DNA of 28,221 bases from CAYRMN01 sp964425575. Its GTDB lineage: Bacteria > Patescibacteriota > Patescibacteriia > 2-12-FULL-60-25. Shown here one piece after another: positions 1 to 7,352 of this stretch (the stretch's first letter is position 1; each line of letters starts with the position of its first letter). Made by a program: the position numbers and the translations under genes. The notes beneath the pieces are model-generated. The model was not told the origin of the DNA, did no database searches, and was given only the letters and a program-made list of their open reading frames with translations. The stretch spans positions 1-28,221 of the forward strand of contig CAYRMN010000018.1 in NCBI GenBank assembly GCA_964425575.1, read 5' to 3'.

Positions 1-39
1 TCCAAGTGCACTCAAGGCAAGTGTGAAGCTGCCGAGTGA
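1..39 (+). CDS. Possible 3' end of a truncated upstream gene
   Basis: The first 39 bases read in frame 1 as a short Cys-containing tail (SKCTQGKCEAAE) ending in TGA at 37-39. Frame 2 is also open to a TAG at 53-55 (tail PSALKASVKLPSESLGM), so the frame cannot be settled from so little sequence. The structured repeat starts at 59, which fits a gene ending just before it. No function can be given. Confidence 0.25.
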   Translation, partial: SKCTQGKCEAAE

Positions 40-58
40 GAGTTTGGGGATGTAGGGG

Positions 59-178
59 AAGACCCCGTAAAAAGGCGATCTACTTGATCTTCGCGTCGTC
101 GTTCACTCACCGTAGATTACTACGCCTCACGAACTCCTTGCTCCAGACCATCGCATCTCATCCTTTTTACAGGGTCTT
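59..178. repeat. Structured intergenic element, copy A
   Basis: Copy A of a four-member family (others at 2581-2742, 22948-23068, 24442-24560). Terminal arms 59-75 and 162-178 pair over 17 bases with one mismatch (AAGACCCCGTAAAAAGG against CCTTTTTACAGGGTCTT). Inside the left arm is the conserved GCGATC..CTT..TTCACTCACCG segment, then a perfect hairpin CGTAG-ATTA-CTACG (111-124), then conserved CGCCTC and GCATCTCATCC before the right arm. Where other copies have an A-rich/T-rich inner stem (AAAAATCC with GGTTTTT), this copy has GTTC (101-104) opposite GAAC (131-134). The arm sequence is unlike those of the other copies although the internal sequence is shared. Orientation of any transcript is unknown. 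Confidence 0.75.
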
Positions 179-217
179 GAGAGATGGAAGAACATTTTTA
201 GAGATTAATACAGCTGT

Positions 218-251
218 AACATCCCCGTCAGACATACATGGCGGGGATGTT
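218..251 (+). terminator. Stem-loop upstream of the Ig-like protein gene
   Basis: A perfect 10-base stem AACATCCCCG (218-227) / CGGGGATGTT (242-251) is followed by T-rich sequence up to the ATG at 278. It could terminate transcription from upstream or act in the leader of the next gene. The T-tract is interrupted (TGATTATTTGG), so a terminator role is only moderately supported. Confidence 0.45.
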
Positions 252-277
252 GATTATTTGGTATTGTTTTTATATCT

Positions 278-1702
278 ATGAAACGATTTTTTTCTTTTTT
301 TGTATTTTTCTTGGTGTATTCGTTTTTTGTTCATCTCGTACCTCTTCACGCAGCGAGTTTCTCTTGGGGTGACCTGGTTCGATCTGCAGCGCAAGCCGAT
401 GTCTATTATTATGGAACCGATAACCATCGGTATGTCTTTCCTAATAGTAAGACGTATTCGTCGTGGTATTCAGATTTTTCGCTGGTAAAGATCATTACTG
501 CGCAAGAACTCGCAGCGATTCCACTTAAAGGAGCGGTCACGTATCGTCCTGGAGTTCGCTTGGTGAAACTGACCACAGATCCGAAAGTGTATGCCGTCGC
601 CAAAGGAGGTGTCCTTCGATGGGTGACAACGGAGGCGATTGCCTCTGCGCTCTACGGAAAAAATTGGATGACATTTGTGGATGATCTTCCAGATGCTTTT
701 TTTGCGACATATACGTTTGGTCAGCCAATCCTTTCAGAATCTGATTATCAACCAGTACAAGCAATAGGAGGGAGTAGCACTATCTCGAGTGATAAAGGAA
801 TACTACCACCTGCTGTTCCGATTGAGCCGCCCGTGTTGATTCAGCCAACATCAACTGCTGTTGTTCCAAGCAGTACTATTGACGTTATGCTATCTGTTTC
901 AAAATCCCCTGTTCGTCCAGGAGATATTGAGACGGTTATGGCGAGCGCAAGCAGTCTTCAAGGAATCTCCTCTTTAAAATTGTTTTTGGATGATTTACTT
1001 ATACAAAGCTGCAATAGCTCAATCTGTTCTGGAGAAACGGTCATCCCTGTATCGGGAACAAAATCTGTATATACCGTCAAAGCAGTTGCGAGTACTATTA
1101 CAGGGGAAAGCGGTGTAAAAACATTTATGCTGCTTACCTCAACAAGCACAGACGGTCTTGTGAACGTATCTGTAACTCGTTCTGTTATCACTCCCGCACA
1201 GGTAGTTGAGGTTATTGTAAACGCCGATGCGTCTATTTCGGTTCAGCGGACGGATATTTATGTTAATGGGATTTCTGTAAAAGCATGTGCCGCTACTGTA
1301 AAAAAATGCAAATGGACGGACTATATTTCTGGAGTCGTTGGTGACACGTATGATGTATATGGAAGTGTAACGGATAATTTAGGACGTTTGTATGAATCGG
1401 TGCATCAAAAAATTGCAATTGGAAATCATGACAGTCCGATCATTTCTGCATCGCTTCCAAAGAACAATGTTGCATTGAATGAAAAAATTGATGTGCTTAT
1501 TACGGCGAGCGATGATGAAGGGGTAGCTACAATAAACGTTCTTCAGGATGGAGTCGTTGTAAAGACGTGTACTGGCGCACTATCCTGTATGTTTAATGCC
1601 GGTCCTTGGTCGCATGCCGGATCAGTTATCTTTTCAGGCCAGGCAATTGATGCCTTTGGGGTTAGCGCATCAAGCTCCCCAGCAATTCTTACAATTGAAT
1701 AG
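278..1702 (+). CDS. Secreted protein: shared 'VYYYG..RYVFPN' domain plus three Ig-like repeats
   Basis: A 474-residue exported protein. Residues 1-26 are a signal peptide (MKRFF, hydrophobic run, then LHAAS). Residues about 28-150 form a domain also found in the proteins at 1778-2578 and 12354-14123, with the landmarks DVYYYG, HRYVFPN, YSSWYSDFS, VTYRPG, TTDPKVYAV, GGVLRWV and PDAFF. A Pro/Ser/Thr-rich linker (about 165-200) leads into three Ig-like beta repeats (about 200-288, 293-382, 386-474). Each repeat holds a close cysteine pair (C245/C250, C337/C344, C431/C437), probably a small disulfide loop outside the cell. There is no C-terminal anchor. The likely role is a surface or envelope protein; the shared domain's function is unknown to me. 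Start ATG 278 follows T-rich sequence without a Shine-Dalgarno. Confidence 0.85.
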   Translation: MKRFFSFFVFFLVYSFFVHLVPLHAASFSWGDLVRSAAQADVYYYGTDNHRYVFPNSKTYSSWYSDFSLVKIITAQELAAIPLKGAVTYRPGVRLVKLTTDPKVYAVAKGGVLRWVTTEAIASALYGKNWMTFVDDLPDAFFATYTFGQPILSESDYQPVQAIGGSSTISSDKGILPPAVPIEPPVLIQPTSTAVVPSSTIDVMLSVSKSPVRPGDIETVMASASSLQGISSLKLFLDDLLIQSCNSSICSGETVIPVSGTKSVYTVKAVASTITGESGVKTFMLLTSTSTDGLVNVSVTRSVITPAQVVEVIVNADASISVQRTDIYVNGISVKACAATVKKCKWTDYISGVVGDTYDVYGSVTDNLGRLYESVHQKIAIGNHDSPIISASLPKNNVALNEKIDVLITASDDEGVATINVLQDGVVVKTCTGALSCMFNAGPWSHAGSVIFSGQAIDAFGVSASSSPAILTIE

Positions 1703-1706
1703 AAGG

Positions 1707-1735
1707 TTGACGCTCTTGTATTCAAGGAGCACACT
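1707..1735 (+). promoter_or_regulatory. Candidate promoter of the cupredoxin-fusion gene
   Basis: TTGACG (1707-1712), a 17-base spacer and CACACT (1730-1735). It lies just after the stop of the preceding gene and about 40 bases before ATG 1778. An alternative -10 (TACATT) lies closer to the ATG. Confidence 0.4.
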
Positions 1736-1777
1736 ATACACACAGGATTTTTTTATTCATCAAGCTTACATTGCTCT

Positions 1778-2578
1778 ATGTTCTTGAAGAAAGTAATGTC
1801 GTCAGCGGTTCTTGTTGCGAGTTTCGCAACACTTGTTGCTCCGATGGCCACTCAGGCAGCAGTGAAGGGAGAATTCTCTCCAGGAGACCTTATCCGTGGC
1901 ACCACGACGAATACAGTGTATTATTTCGGTCCAGATGGCCGTCGCTATGTGTTTCCAAATGAGAAGACGTACTTTACCTGGTATCAGGATTTTTCTAAGG
2001 TAAAGTTCATCACGGATGGCCAGCTCGGTGCCATGCCCCTCGGTCGTTCCAATGTGACGTATAAGCCAGGATATAAGATGGTGAAAATCACGACTGATCC
2101 AAAGGTCTATGCCGTTGATCAGGGTGGGGTTTTGCGGTGGGTGAAGACACAGCAGCTCGCGGAGACGCTGTTTGGGCTCAACTGGAAGAACCGCATTGAT
2201 GACGTACCGGATTCTTTCTTTGTAAATTATCGCGTCGGCGCCCCTTTAGAAACAGCCAATGAATACAATCCTGCCAATGTGATGACGGGTACACCAACGA
2301 TTTCTATCGACAAGCAGTTCGATGAAACCATGTTGAATGTTGCCATCGCTCAATCGAATATTGGATTCGTGCCAGCATCTACGACAATCAAAGCCGGGAC
2401 GACCGTGACTTGGACGAACAACGACAGTGTTCCACACTCCGTAACGGGCACTGGTTTTGATTCTGGCCTGATTCAACCAGGAAAGAGCTACACGCATAAG
2501 TTCTCTCAAGTCGGCTCATTTGAGTATCGCTGTTCAATTCATCCGACCATGCAAGGAGCAATCAACGTCGTTCCGTAA
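1778..2578 (+). CDS. Secreted shared-domain protein fused to an amicyanin-like copper domain
   Basis: 266 residues. Signal peptide 1-27 (cleavage near ATQAA). Residues about 33-155 are the same domain as in the upstream gene (VYYFG, RRYVFPN, TYFTWYQDFS, VTYKPG, TTDPKVYAV, GGVLRWV, PDSFF). Residues about 185-266 are a type-1 copper (plastocyanin/amicyanin) fold: a TIKAGTTVTWTNND strand pair, first ligand H220 in VPHSV, then C252-x2-H255-x2-M258 near the end (YRCSIHPTMQ). The C-x2-H-x2-M spacing is that of amicyanin/pseudoazurin-type loops, shorter than in plant plastocyanin. All four ligands are present, so copper binding and electron transfer or copper handling outside the membrane is likely. 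No redox partner is encoded nearby. The domain order links the shared module to the cell exterior. Confidence 0.88.
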   Translation: MFLKKVMSSAVLVASFATLVAPMATQAAVKGEFSPGDLIRGTTTNTVYYFGPDGRRYVFPNEKTYFTWYQDFSKVKFITDGQLGAMPLGRSNVTYKPGYKMVKITTDPKVYAVDQGGVLRWVKTQQLAETLFGLNWKNRIDDVPDSFFVNYRVGAPLETANEYNPANVMTGTPTISIDKQFDETMLNVAIAQSNIGFVPASTTIKAGTTVTWTNNDSVPHSVTGTGFDSGLIQPGKSYTHKFSQVGSFEYRCSIHPTMQGAINVVP

Positions 2579-2580
2579 TA

Positions 2581-2742
2581 TTTTGTTTAAACAGGCGATC
2601 CGCTTGGGCTTCACTCAAAAAAAATCCTCACCGCCCCGCCGCTCGCGAGCAGCGAGGCGCCTCCGGTTTTTCCTCGCTCTCCGCCCAAGGCGGATCCACC
2701 TAGGGAGGACAGCCCAGCGCATCTCATCCCGTTTAAACAGAA
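2581..2742. repeat. Structured intergenic element, copy B (with an extra internal hairpin)
   Basis: Terminal arms GTTTAAACAGG (2585-2595) and CCCGTTTAAAC (2728-2738) pair, and the pairing extends outward to 2581 and 2742. Conserved segments include GCGATCCGCTTGGGCTTCAC after the left arm, AATCCTCACCG before the inner hairpin, then CCTCCGGTTTTTCCTCG and CAGCGCATCTCATCC. The inner hairpin here is long and GC-rich (around CGCTCGCGAGCAGCG). Compared with copy D at 24442-24560, copy B carries roughly 30 extra bases on the right side, containing CCGCC-CAA-GGCGG. It fills the gap between the copper protein gene and the terminator at 2764. Confidence 0.75.
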
Positions 2743-2763
2743 TGTGTGTACAGAAAATAATAT

Positions 2764-2802
2764 AAAAATACCTCGCTCTTCGTGAAAGGCGGGGTATTTT
2801 TT
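2764..2802 (+). terminator. Rho-independent terminator
   Basis: Stem AAAATACCTCGC (2765-2776) / GCGGGGTATTTT (2789-2800) with one G-T pair and a TTTTTT run ending at 2802. The flanking A and T runs could allow function in both directions. It ends transcription from the copper-protein gene before transketolase. Confidence 0.75.
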
Positions 2803-2812
2803 GTTAATAACA

Positions 2813-2821
2813 TGCTACACT
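2813..2821 (+). promoter_or_regulatory. Extended -10 promoter of the transketolase operon
   Basis: TGC followed by TACACT (2816-2821), 10 bases before ATG 2832. No good -35 is visible. The spacing predicts a leader of only a few bases. Confidence 0.5.
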
Positions 2822-2831
2822 GTCCCTAATT

Positions 2832-3755
2832 ATGCTTCGTCATCTGTTGTCTTCCAAGAAAAAATGGTCAGCCCAAGAGCTTGAAAAGATGGCGTATCGT
2901 ATTCGGAAAGATATTATTGATGCATTACTGGCTGCAGGATCGGGTCATTCAGCGGGTCCGCTTGGAATGGCCGATGTATTTACGGCATTGTATTTTGGAA
3001 TCGCGAACATTAGGCCAGAAACTAGAGCAGAGCCTTCACGCGATCGAATCGTTTTATCGAATGCGCATATTTGTCCGGTGTTGTATGCGACTCTTGCAAA
3101 TCGAGGGTATTTCCCACGCGCAGAATTAAAAACATTACGTAAACTTGGTTCACGCTTGCAAGGTCATTCGAATAATCATTTTCAGCCAGACCTTCCAATT
3201 GAAACATCAGGAGGCCCGCTTGGGCAGGGGCTGTCTCAAGCCGTAGGCATGGCGCTTGCGTCGCGTTTGAATCACATCCGCAATGAAATGCAGTTACCAT
3301 CAGGATCATCACGTCTGCCAGAATGGCACACCTGGTGCCTCACGGGTGATGGTGAGTTGAATGAGGGGCAGTGTTGGGAGGCCTTTATGTTGGCTGGGAA
3401 GCAAAATCTTCGTGAACTTACGGTGTTTATTGATCGTAATAACATTCAAATCGACGGGTACACAGAAGATATCATGCCGCTTGAACCGTTAGCGGATAGG
3501 CTGCGGGCGTTCAATTGGAGTGTGCTTGAGGTTGATGGTCATAATATTCAAGAGATTAAGACTGCGGCAGATCAGGCGCGAGCAACATACGAGAATCCAA
3601 CGGCCATTATCTGCCACACGATTCCGGGAAAAGGTGTGGATTTTATGGAAAATCGCTTTGAGTGGCATGGGAAACCACCAAACGCAAAAGAAGCTGCGGT
3701 TGCGTTAGCCGAGTTGAGAACGTTTATCGGTCATATTTCGAGCGAACATGAATAA
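2832..3755 (+). CDS. Transketolase, N-terminal (thiamine diphosphate-binding) half
   Basis: 307 residues matching the N-terminal pyrophosphate-binding part of transketolase, which moves two-carbon ketol units between sugar phosphates in the non-oxidative pentose phosphate pathway. Visible motifs: GSGHSAGPLG (37-46) with the conserved His, GGPLGQGLSQAVGMA (127-141), and the thiamine diphosphate/metal motif GDGELNEG (172-179) followed by the asparagines of DRNNIQ (201-206). The gene overlaps the C-terminal half (ATG 3748) by 8 bases, indicating translational coupling and equimolar subunits. Split transketolases are common in archaea and in many anaerobic or reduced bacteria. Start ATG 2832 sits 10 bases after an extended -10. 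Confidence 0.93.
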   Translation: MLRHLLSSKKKWSAQELEKMAYRIRKDIIDALLAAGSGHSAGPLGMADVFTALYFGIANIRPETRAEPSRDRIVLSNAHICPVLYATLANRGYFPRAELKTLRKLGSRLQGHSNNHFQPDLPIETSGGPLGQGLSQAVGMALASRLNHIRNEMQLPSGSSRLPEWHTWCLTGDGELNEGQCWEAFMLAGKQNLRELTVFIDRNNIQIDGYTEDIMPLEPLADRLRAFNWSVLEVDGHNIQEIKTAADQARATYENPTAIICHTIPGKGVDFMENRFEWHGKPPNAKEAAVALAELRTFIGHISSEHE

Positions 3756-4749
3756 TATGCTGCATCCTAACGCGCATCTCAATCCACATCTCTTTTTTTC
3801 GACGGTAGAGAAGATTCCTACTCGCAATGGCTATGGTGCTGCGTTGGTGGAATTAGGTGAGAAAAATCCTGACATTGTTGTGCTAACGGGCGATCTATCC
3901 GAATCAACGCGTGCAAATGAATTTCAAAAAAAGTTTCCTGAGCGCTTTATTGAATGCGGGGTTGCAGAACAGAATATGATGAGTGTGGCGGCAGGGTTGG
4001 CATTAGCAGGTAAAATTCCATTCGTATCTTCCTACGGAACATTTTCACCCGGCCGTAATTGGGATCAGCTGCGCGTGTCGGTGTGTTATGGACGGGCGAA
4101 TGTAAAAATAGCCGGCGCACATACCGGTATTTCCGTTGGTCCCGATGGTGCGACCCATCAAGCACTGGAGGACATTGCGATAACTCGCGTGATTCCAGAT
4201 CTCATCGTTGTCGTTCCGTGTGATGCGGAAGAAACGCGCAAGTGTACGCTGGCAGCCGCTGCGTATATTGGACCTGTGTATTTTCGGTTTGCCCGCGAGA
4301 AGACTGCTGTCATGACGAGCAAGGATACACCCTTCAAAATTGGGAAATCATACATCTGTAAAACCGGAAAGCATGTGACCATTGCTGCCTGCGGTCCTCT
4401 TTTGCATGAGGCACTATTAGCAGCTGAGAAACTGTCTAAACAGGGGATTGAGGCAGAGGTCATCAACTGTCACACCCTCAAACCATTTGACGAAAAAACG
4501 CTGATTGAATCCGTAAAAAAGACAAAATGCTGTGTTACGGTCGAGGAACATCAAATCATTGGTGGTCTACACGGTGTAGTCTGTGAGACTCTCGCTCGCA
4601 ATTTTCCTGTTCCGGTTGAAGCTATTGGCATGCTAAATACTTTTGGAGAATCTGGAGAGCCGGATGAACTCCTAACGAAATACGGGATGAAAGCTGCAAA
4701 TATCGTGAAGGCCGTAAAGAAAGTGATTGGGAGGAAGAAAAAGAGATAA
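3748..4749 (+). CDS. Transketolase, C-terminal (pyrimidine-binding and C-terminal domain) half
   Basis: 333 residues. The first ~170 residues are the pyrimidine-binding domain (RNGYGAALVELG, VVLTGDLSEST, RFIECGVAEQNMMSVAAGLA with the conserved catalytic Glu, GISVGPDGATHQALEDIA). The remainder is the transketolase C-terminal domain (GPVYFRFAREK, ITAAC-like strand, VEEHQIIGGLHGVV). It works as a heteromer with the product of the overlapping upstream gene. ATG 3748 overlaps the upstream stop; a second in-frame ATG at 3757 is possible. The protein is cytoplasmic. Confidence 0.93.
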   Translation: MNNMLHPNAHLNPHLFFSTVEKIPTRNGYGAALVELGEKNPDIVVLTGDLSESTRANEFQKKFPERFIECGVAEQNMMSVAAGLALAGKIPFVSSYGTFSPGRNWDQLRVSVCYGRANVKIAGAHTGISVGPDGATHQALEDIAITRVIPDLIVVVPCDAEETRKCTLAAAAYIGPVYFRFAREKTAVMTSKDTPFKIGKSYICKTGKHVTIAACGPLLHEALLAAEKLSKQGIEAEVINCHTLKPFDEKTLIESVKKTKCCVTVEEHQIIGGLHGVVCETLARNFPVPVEAIGMLNTFGESGEPDELLTKYGMKAANIVKAVKKVIGRKKKR

Positions 4750-4772
4750 AAATTTTTGTCATTTCGACCAAC

Positions 4773-4796
4773 CCCCGCCCTTCGCGAAGAGCGGGG
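4773..4796. repeat. Small palindrome in the gap after transketolase
   Basis: CCCCGC (4773-4778) and GCGGGG (4791-4796) pair around a CTTCGCGAAG core. The gap 4750-4862 has no gene. It begins GTCATTTCGACC, typical of dispersed intergenic palindromes, and continues with AT-rich sequence containing an imperfect inverted repeat (GAGAAATC..GATTTTTC). It may also serve as a terminator for the transketolase operon. Confidence 0.4.
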
Positions 4797-4862
4797 ATGT
4801 AGAGAAATCCTTATGAAAGATTTTTCTACATTTCAGATAGGCCGAGAGCATAAAAAATTAGA

Positions 4863-6275
4863 ATGATATCAATTTTTATGAATGCAAATATGAAATGGCA
4901 TCCGGATCGTGTAACCTTAGCCATCCTGCAAACAGGAAGAATATTGGATGTGTGGTTGCCATGGAAAATTCTGGCTGAAAATATTCCCGGATTATCTGTA
5001 GGTATTGAATATCAAGGAAAATTGCTCTATCAGACTGGCTTTGGTTTCGCGGATGTAGAGAAGAAAATAAGAGCCACATCGGAAACACGTTACCGTATCG
5101 CGTCAATTTCAAAGACGTTTACGGCCGTCGCCATATTACAGCTTGTTGAGCAAGGGAAAATTCAATTAGATGACAACATCGAGCGGTACGTACCCTGGTT
5201 TCGTATCAAGAATAAACATGGAAGCTCAAAGAATATCACTCTCCGCCAGCTTCTTTCACATACCTCCGGTTTGCTCAGAGACGGCGCTACTGATCACTGG
5301 ATTAGTGATGATTTCCCGACAATTCAGGAGCTTCAGGAGTCTGTAAAGAATGACTCGATCATTTTTTCTCCTGGAGAGAAGTTTAAATACTCAAATTTTG
5401 GATTCGCGCTCTTAGGCGAAGCGATTCAATGTGTGAGCGGCGTTTCCTATGATGAATACGTACGCAGATCAATTATTGATGTTTTGAATTTGAAGAATAC
5501 GGCCTCGGATGTCCAAGAGAATGAGATTGGTCATTTAGCGCTTGGGTATGAGAGATTTTTTTCTAACGAAGATCGACAATCTGTCTCCGCAATTCCTACA
5601 AGAGCTTACGCGTCAGCAACGGGTTATATTTCAAACGTGTCCGACTTATTAGCGTATCTATCAGCTCTATCATTCTCTGAATCAGCACTATTATCTCCGA
5701 GATCAAAACGCTTTCTGTCTTCCATCCAAACAGAGAGGATAAAAGAGGACGCGTCTTATGGGCTGGGCGTTGAGATGGTAAAGGTTGGAAAGGGGAAAAT
5801 CATCGGACATGTGGGCGCCTTTGCTGGCTTTGCTGCATATGTTGGCTTAGAGCAGAAACGCGATATCGGCGTAGTCGTGTTAGCGAATACGCATGACTGC
5901 TGGGTACAGCCATTGGTAACGGGCATTTTTCAAATGATCTATCAATCGTTCGATGAAGCGGTCTCAACACGATCGCAGACTACCCCGCTAGAGAACGATA
6001 GCCACTATGAGGGTCTCTATCGTTCTCGTTGGGATGATAAGCTCATTGTGAGCTACGGTAAAAATTTCATGGCCTTTAATCCAACATCAAACTCTCCATT
6101 AAAAGACGGAATGCTGTTGCGAAGAATGACAAAAGATCGTTTTGTGATTGAAACGGATGCTCCATTTGATTCAAATGGCGAGGTAGCGGAATTTGATTTT
6201 CAAGGAAAAAAGACAGCACAGACTCTCCTGTGGGGAACGGAGCTGCATACGAGAGTAAAGACAAGAAAGAGGTAG
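4863..6275 (+). CDS. Serine hydrolase of the class C beta-lactamase / penicillin-binding-protein fold
   Basis: 470 residues. The catalytic SxxK is S81-I-S-K84 in RIASISKTFTA, the second motif is Y176-S-N178 in KYSNFGFALLG, and the third is H316-V-G318 in IIGHVGAF, so all three motifs of the AmpC/D-alanyl-D-alanine-carboxypeptidase/esterase family are intact. The N-terminus has no convincing signal peptide, so a cytoplasmic or membrane-associated location is as likely as secretion. Substrates in this family range from peptidoglycan peptides to small esters, and none can be assigned. A region of about 90 residues after the catalytic domain (from about 380) resembles the beta-rich C-terminal addition of LACTB-like hydrolases. 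In-frame ATGs at 4878 and 4890 are alternative starts; none has a Shine-Dalgarno. Confidence 0.85.
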   Translation: MISIFMNANMKWHPDRVTLAILQTGRILDVWLPWKILAENIPGLSVGIEYQGKLLYQTGFGFADVEKKIRATSETRYRIASISKTFTAVAILQLVEQGKIQLDDNIERYVPWFRIKNKHGSSKNITLRQLLSHTSGLLRDGATDHWISDDFPTIQELQESVKNDSIIFSPGEKFKYSNFGFALLGEAIQCVSGVSYDEYVRRSIIDVLNLKNTASDVQENEIGHLALGYERFFSNEDRQSVSAIPTRAYASATGYISNVSDLLAYLSALSFSESALLSPRSKRFLSSIQTERIKEDASYGLGVEMVKVGKGKIIGHVGAFAGFAAYVGLEQKRDIGVVVLANTHDCWVQPLVTGIFQMIYQSFDEAVSTRSQTTPLENDSHYEGLYRSRWDDKLIVSYGKNFMAFNPTSNSPLKDGMLLRRMTKDRFVIETDAPFDSNGEVAEFDFQGKKTAQTLLWGTELHTRVKTRKR

Positions 6276-6280
6276 CGGTT

Positions 6281-6309
6281 TTGTCTCCCATCCCCTCGGT
6301 TGCTATCCT
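6281..6309 (+). promoter_or_regulatory. Promoter of the PfkB/aldolase genes
   Basis: TTGTCT (6281-6286), a 17-base spacer, TGC and TATCCT (6304-6309), then 8 bases to ATG 6318. Predicted transcription starts within a few bases of the ATG. Confidence 0.6.
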
Positions 6310-6317
6310 GTGGGTCT

Positions 6318-7310
6318 ATGCCTGCTAAAAAACAATTCGATCTGATTGCAATTGGGGAGTCGCTGCGGGATGTGTTTTACATGATTGATGAAGCCACGGT
6401 GCAGTGTCAGCTGCATAAAGAGCACTGTTTGCTGTGTTTGGAATATGCAGAGAAGATTCCCGTCAAAGAAGTCATTAAGGTTCCTGCAGCTGGGAATTCG
6501 AGTAATGCAGCGGTGAGCGCGGCGCGTCTTGGATTAAAGACCGCGCTGGTGAGTTGGGTGGGGAATGATCGAAATGGTGAGCATATTCGAGAGGCATTGC
6601 GTCGGGAGAAGGTTGATTATCGATATCTCATCACGGATTTCAAGCATCAAACCAATGAGTCAACAATTCTTAACTATCAAGGCGAAAAAACTCAGTTATT
6701 GTGCTTTCAACCGCGTGTGTATTCTTTCCCAAAGTTGGCGACCACACGGGGAATGTATTATTCAGCCATGGGAGATAAGACCGCGGCTTTTGATCGGGCG
6801 CTTGGGAAGGAACTCAAACGGAACGCAGATATTTTCTTTGCATTCCAACCAGGCACAACGCATATTCGTCAGGGTTTGATGCTGCTGAAGCCGCTGATTG
6901 CTCGTAGCGATTTGTTTATTTTAAATAAAGAAGAGGCCCACCGTTTACTTGAAGATGGCGATCGCACTCTTTTAAATGTCCTTGAAACGTTTCATCGTAT
7001 GGGTGCAAAGATGGTCGTTGTGACCGATGGACACAATGGCGCTGACGCGTTTGATGGACATGACCATTGGCATATGCCGATCTTTGATGGCAAGGTAGTA
7101 GAGCGCACCGGTGCAGGGGATAGTTTTGCAAGTAGTATGACCGCCGCGCTCCTTAAAGGCGAAGCGTTGTCAGAGGCTCTACGTTGGGGTGCGGCCAATA
7201 GTTGGAGTGTCGTGCAGCAGGTAGGGCCACAGGCCGGTCTTTTGTCAACGGCAGTCATGCAGCGCGTGCTCAAGAAATTTTCTAAGGTAAAACCCACTCT
7301 CGTTATTTAG
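6318..7310 (+). CDS. PfkB-family sugar kinase
   Basis: 330 residues, a ribokinase-fold kinase that phosphorylates a sugar, sugar phosphate or nucleoside. The N-terminal signature is AAGNSSNAAVSAARLGL (57-73) and the C-terminal anion-hole/catalytic motif is RTGAGDSF (263-270), with D268 as the catalytic base. VVVTDGHNGA (233-242) is the usual ATP-site strand. An insert with HCLLC at 36-40 near the substrate lid is unusual. It lies directly before fructose-bisphosphate aldolase, so 6-phosphofructokinase activity is an attractive reading, but PfkB sequence alone does not fix the substrate. ATG 6318 is chosen because it follows the promoter by 8 bases; upstream codons in frame overlap that promoter. 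Confidence 0.9.
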   Translation: MPAKKQFDLIAIGESLRDVFYMIDEATVQCQLHKEHCLLCLEYAEKIPVKEVIKVPAAGNSSNAAVSAARLGLKTALVSWVGNDRNGEHIREALRREKVDYRYLITDFKHQTNESTILNYQGEKTQLLCFQPRVYSFPKLATTRGMYYSAMGDKTAAFDRALGKELKRNADIFFAFQPGTTHIRQGLMLLKPLIARSDLFILNKEEAHRLLEDGDRTLLNVLETFHRMGAKMVVVTDGHNGADAFDGHDHWHMPIFDGKVVERTGAGDSFASSMTAALLKGEALSEALRWGAANSWSVVQQVGPQAGLLSTAVMQRVLKKFSKVKPTLVI

Positions 7311-7352
7311 TCGGAGGGCGTGTGGCGCACGTTCCTACATAAAATTCATATT

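Noticed and set aside
59..178. Interpretation of the four structured elements as a MITE or insertion-sequence remnant
   Set aside because: Terminal arms are not conserved between copies while the interior is, the opposite of transposon ends, and no target duplication or transposase fragment is seen. Not fully excluded.
36..281. Open frame of 81 codons at the start of the window
   Set aside because: It runs through structured element A and a hairpin, has no Shine-Dalgarno or family resemblance, and overlaps the start of the gene at 278. Better explained as non-coding.
2520..2765. Plus-strand open frame of 81 codons covering element B
   Set aside because: It starts inside the copper-domain gene in another frame and consists mostly of repeat sequence.
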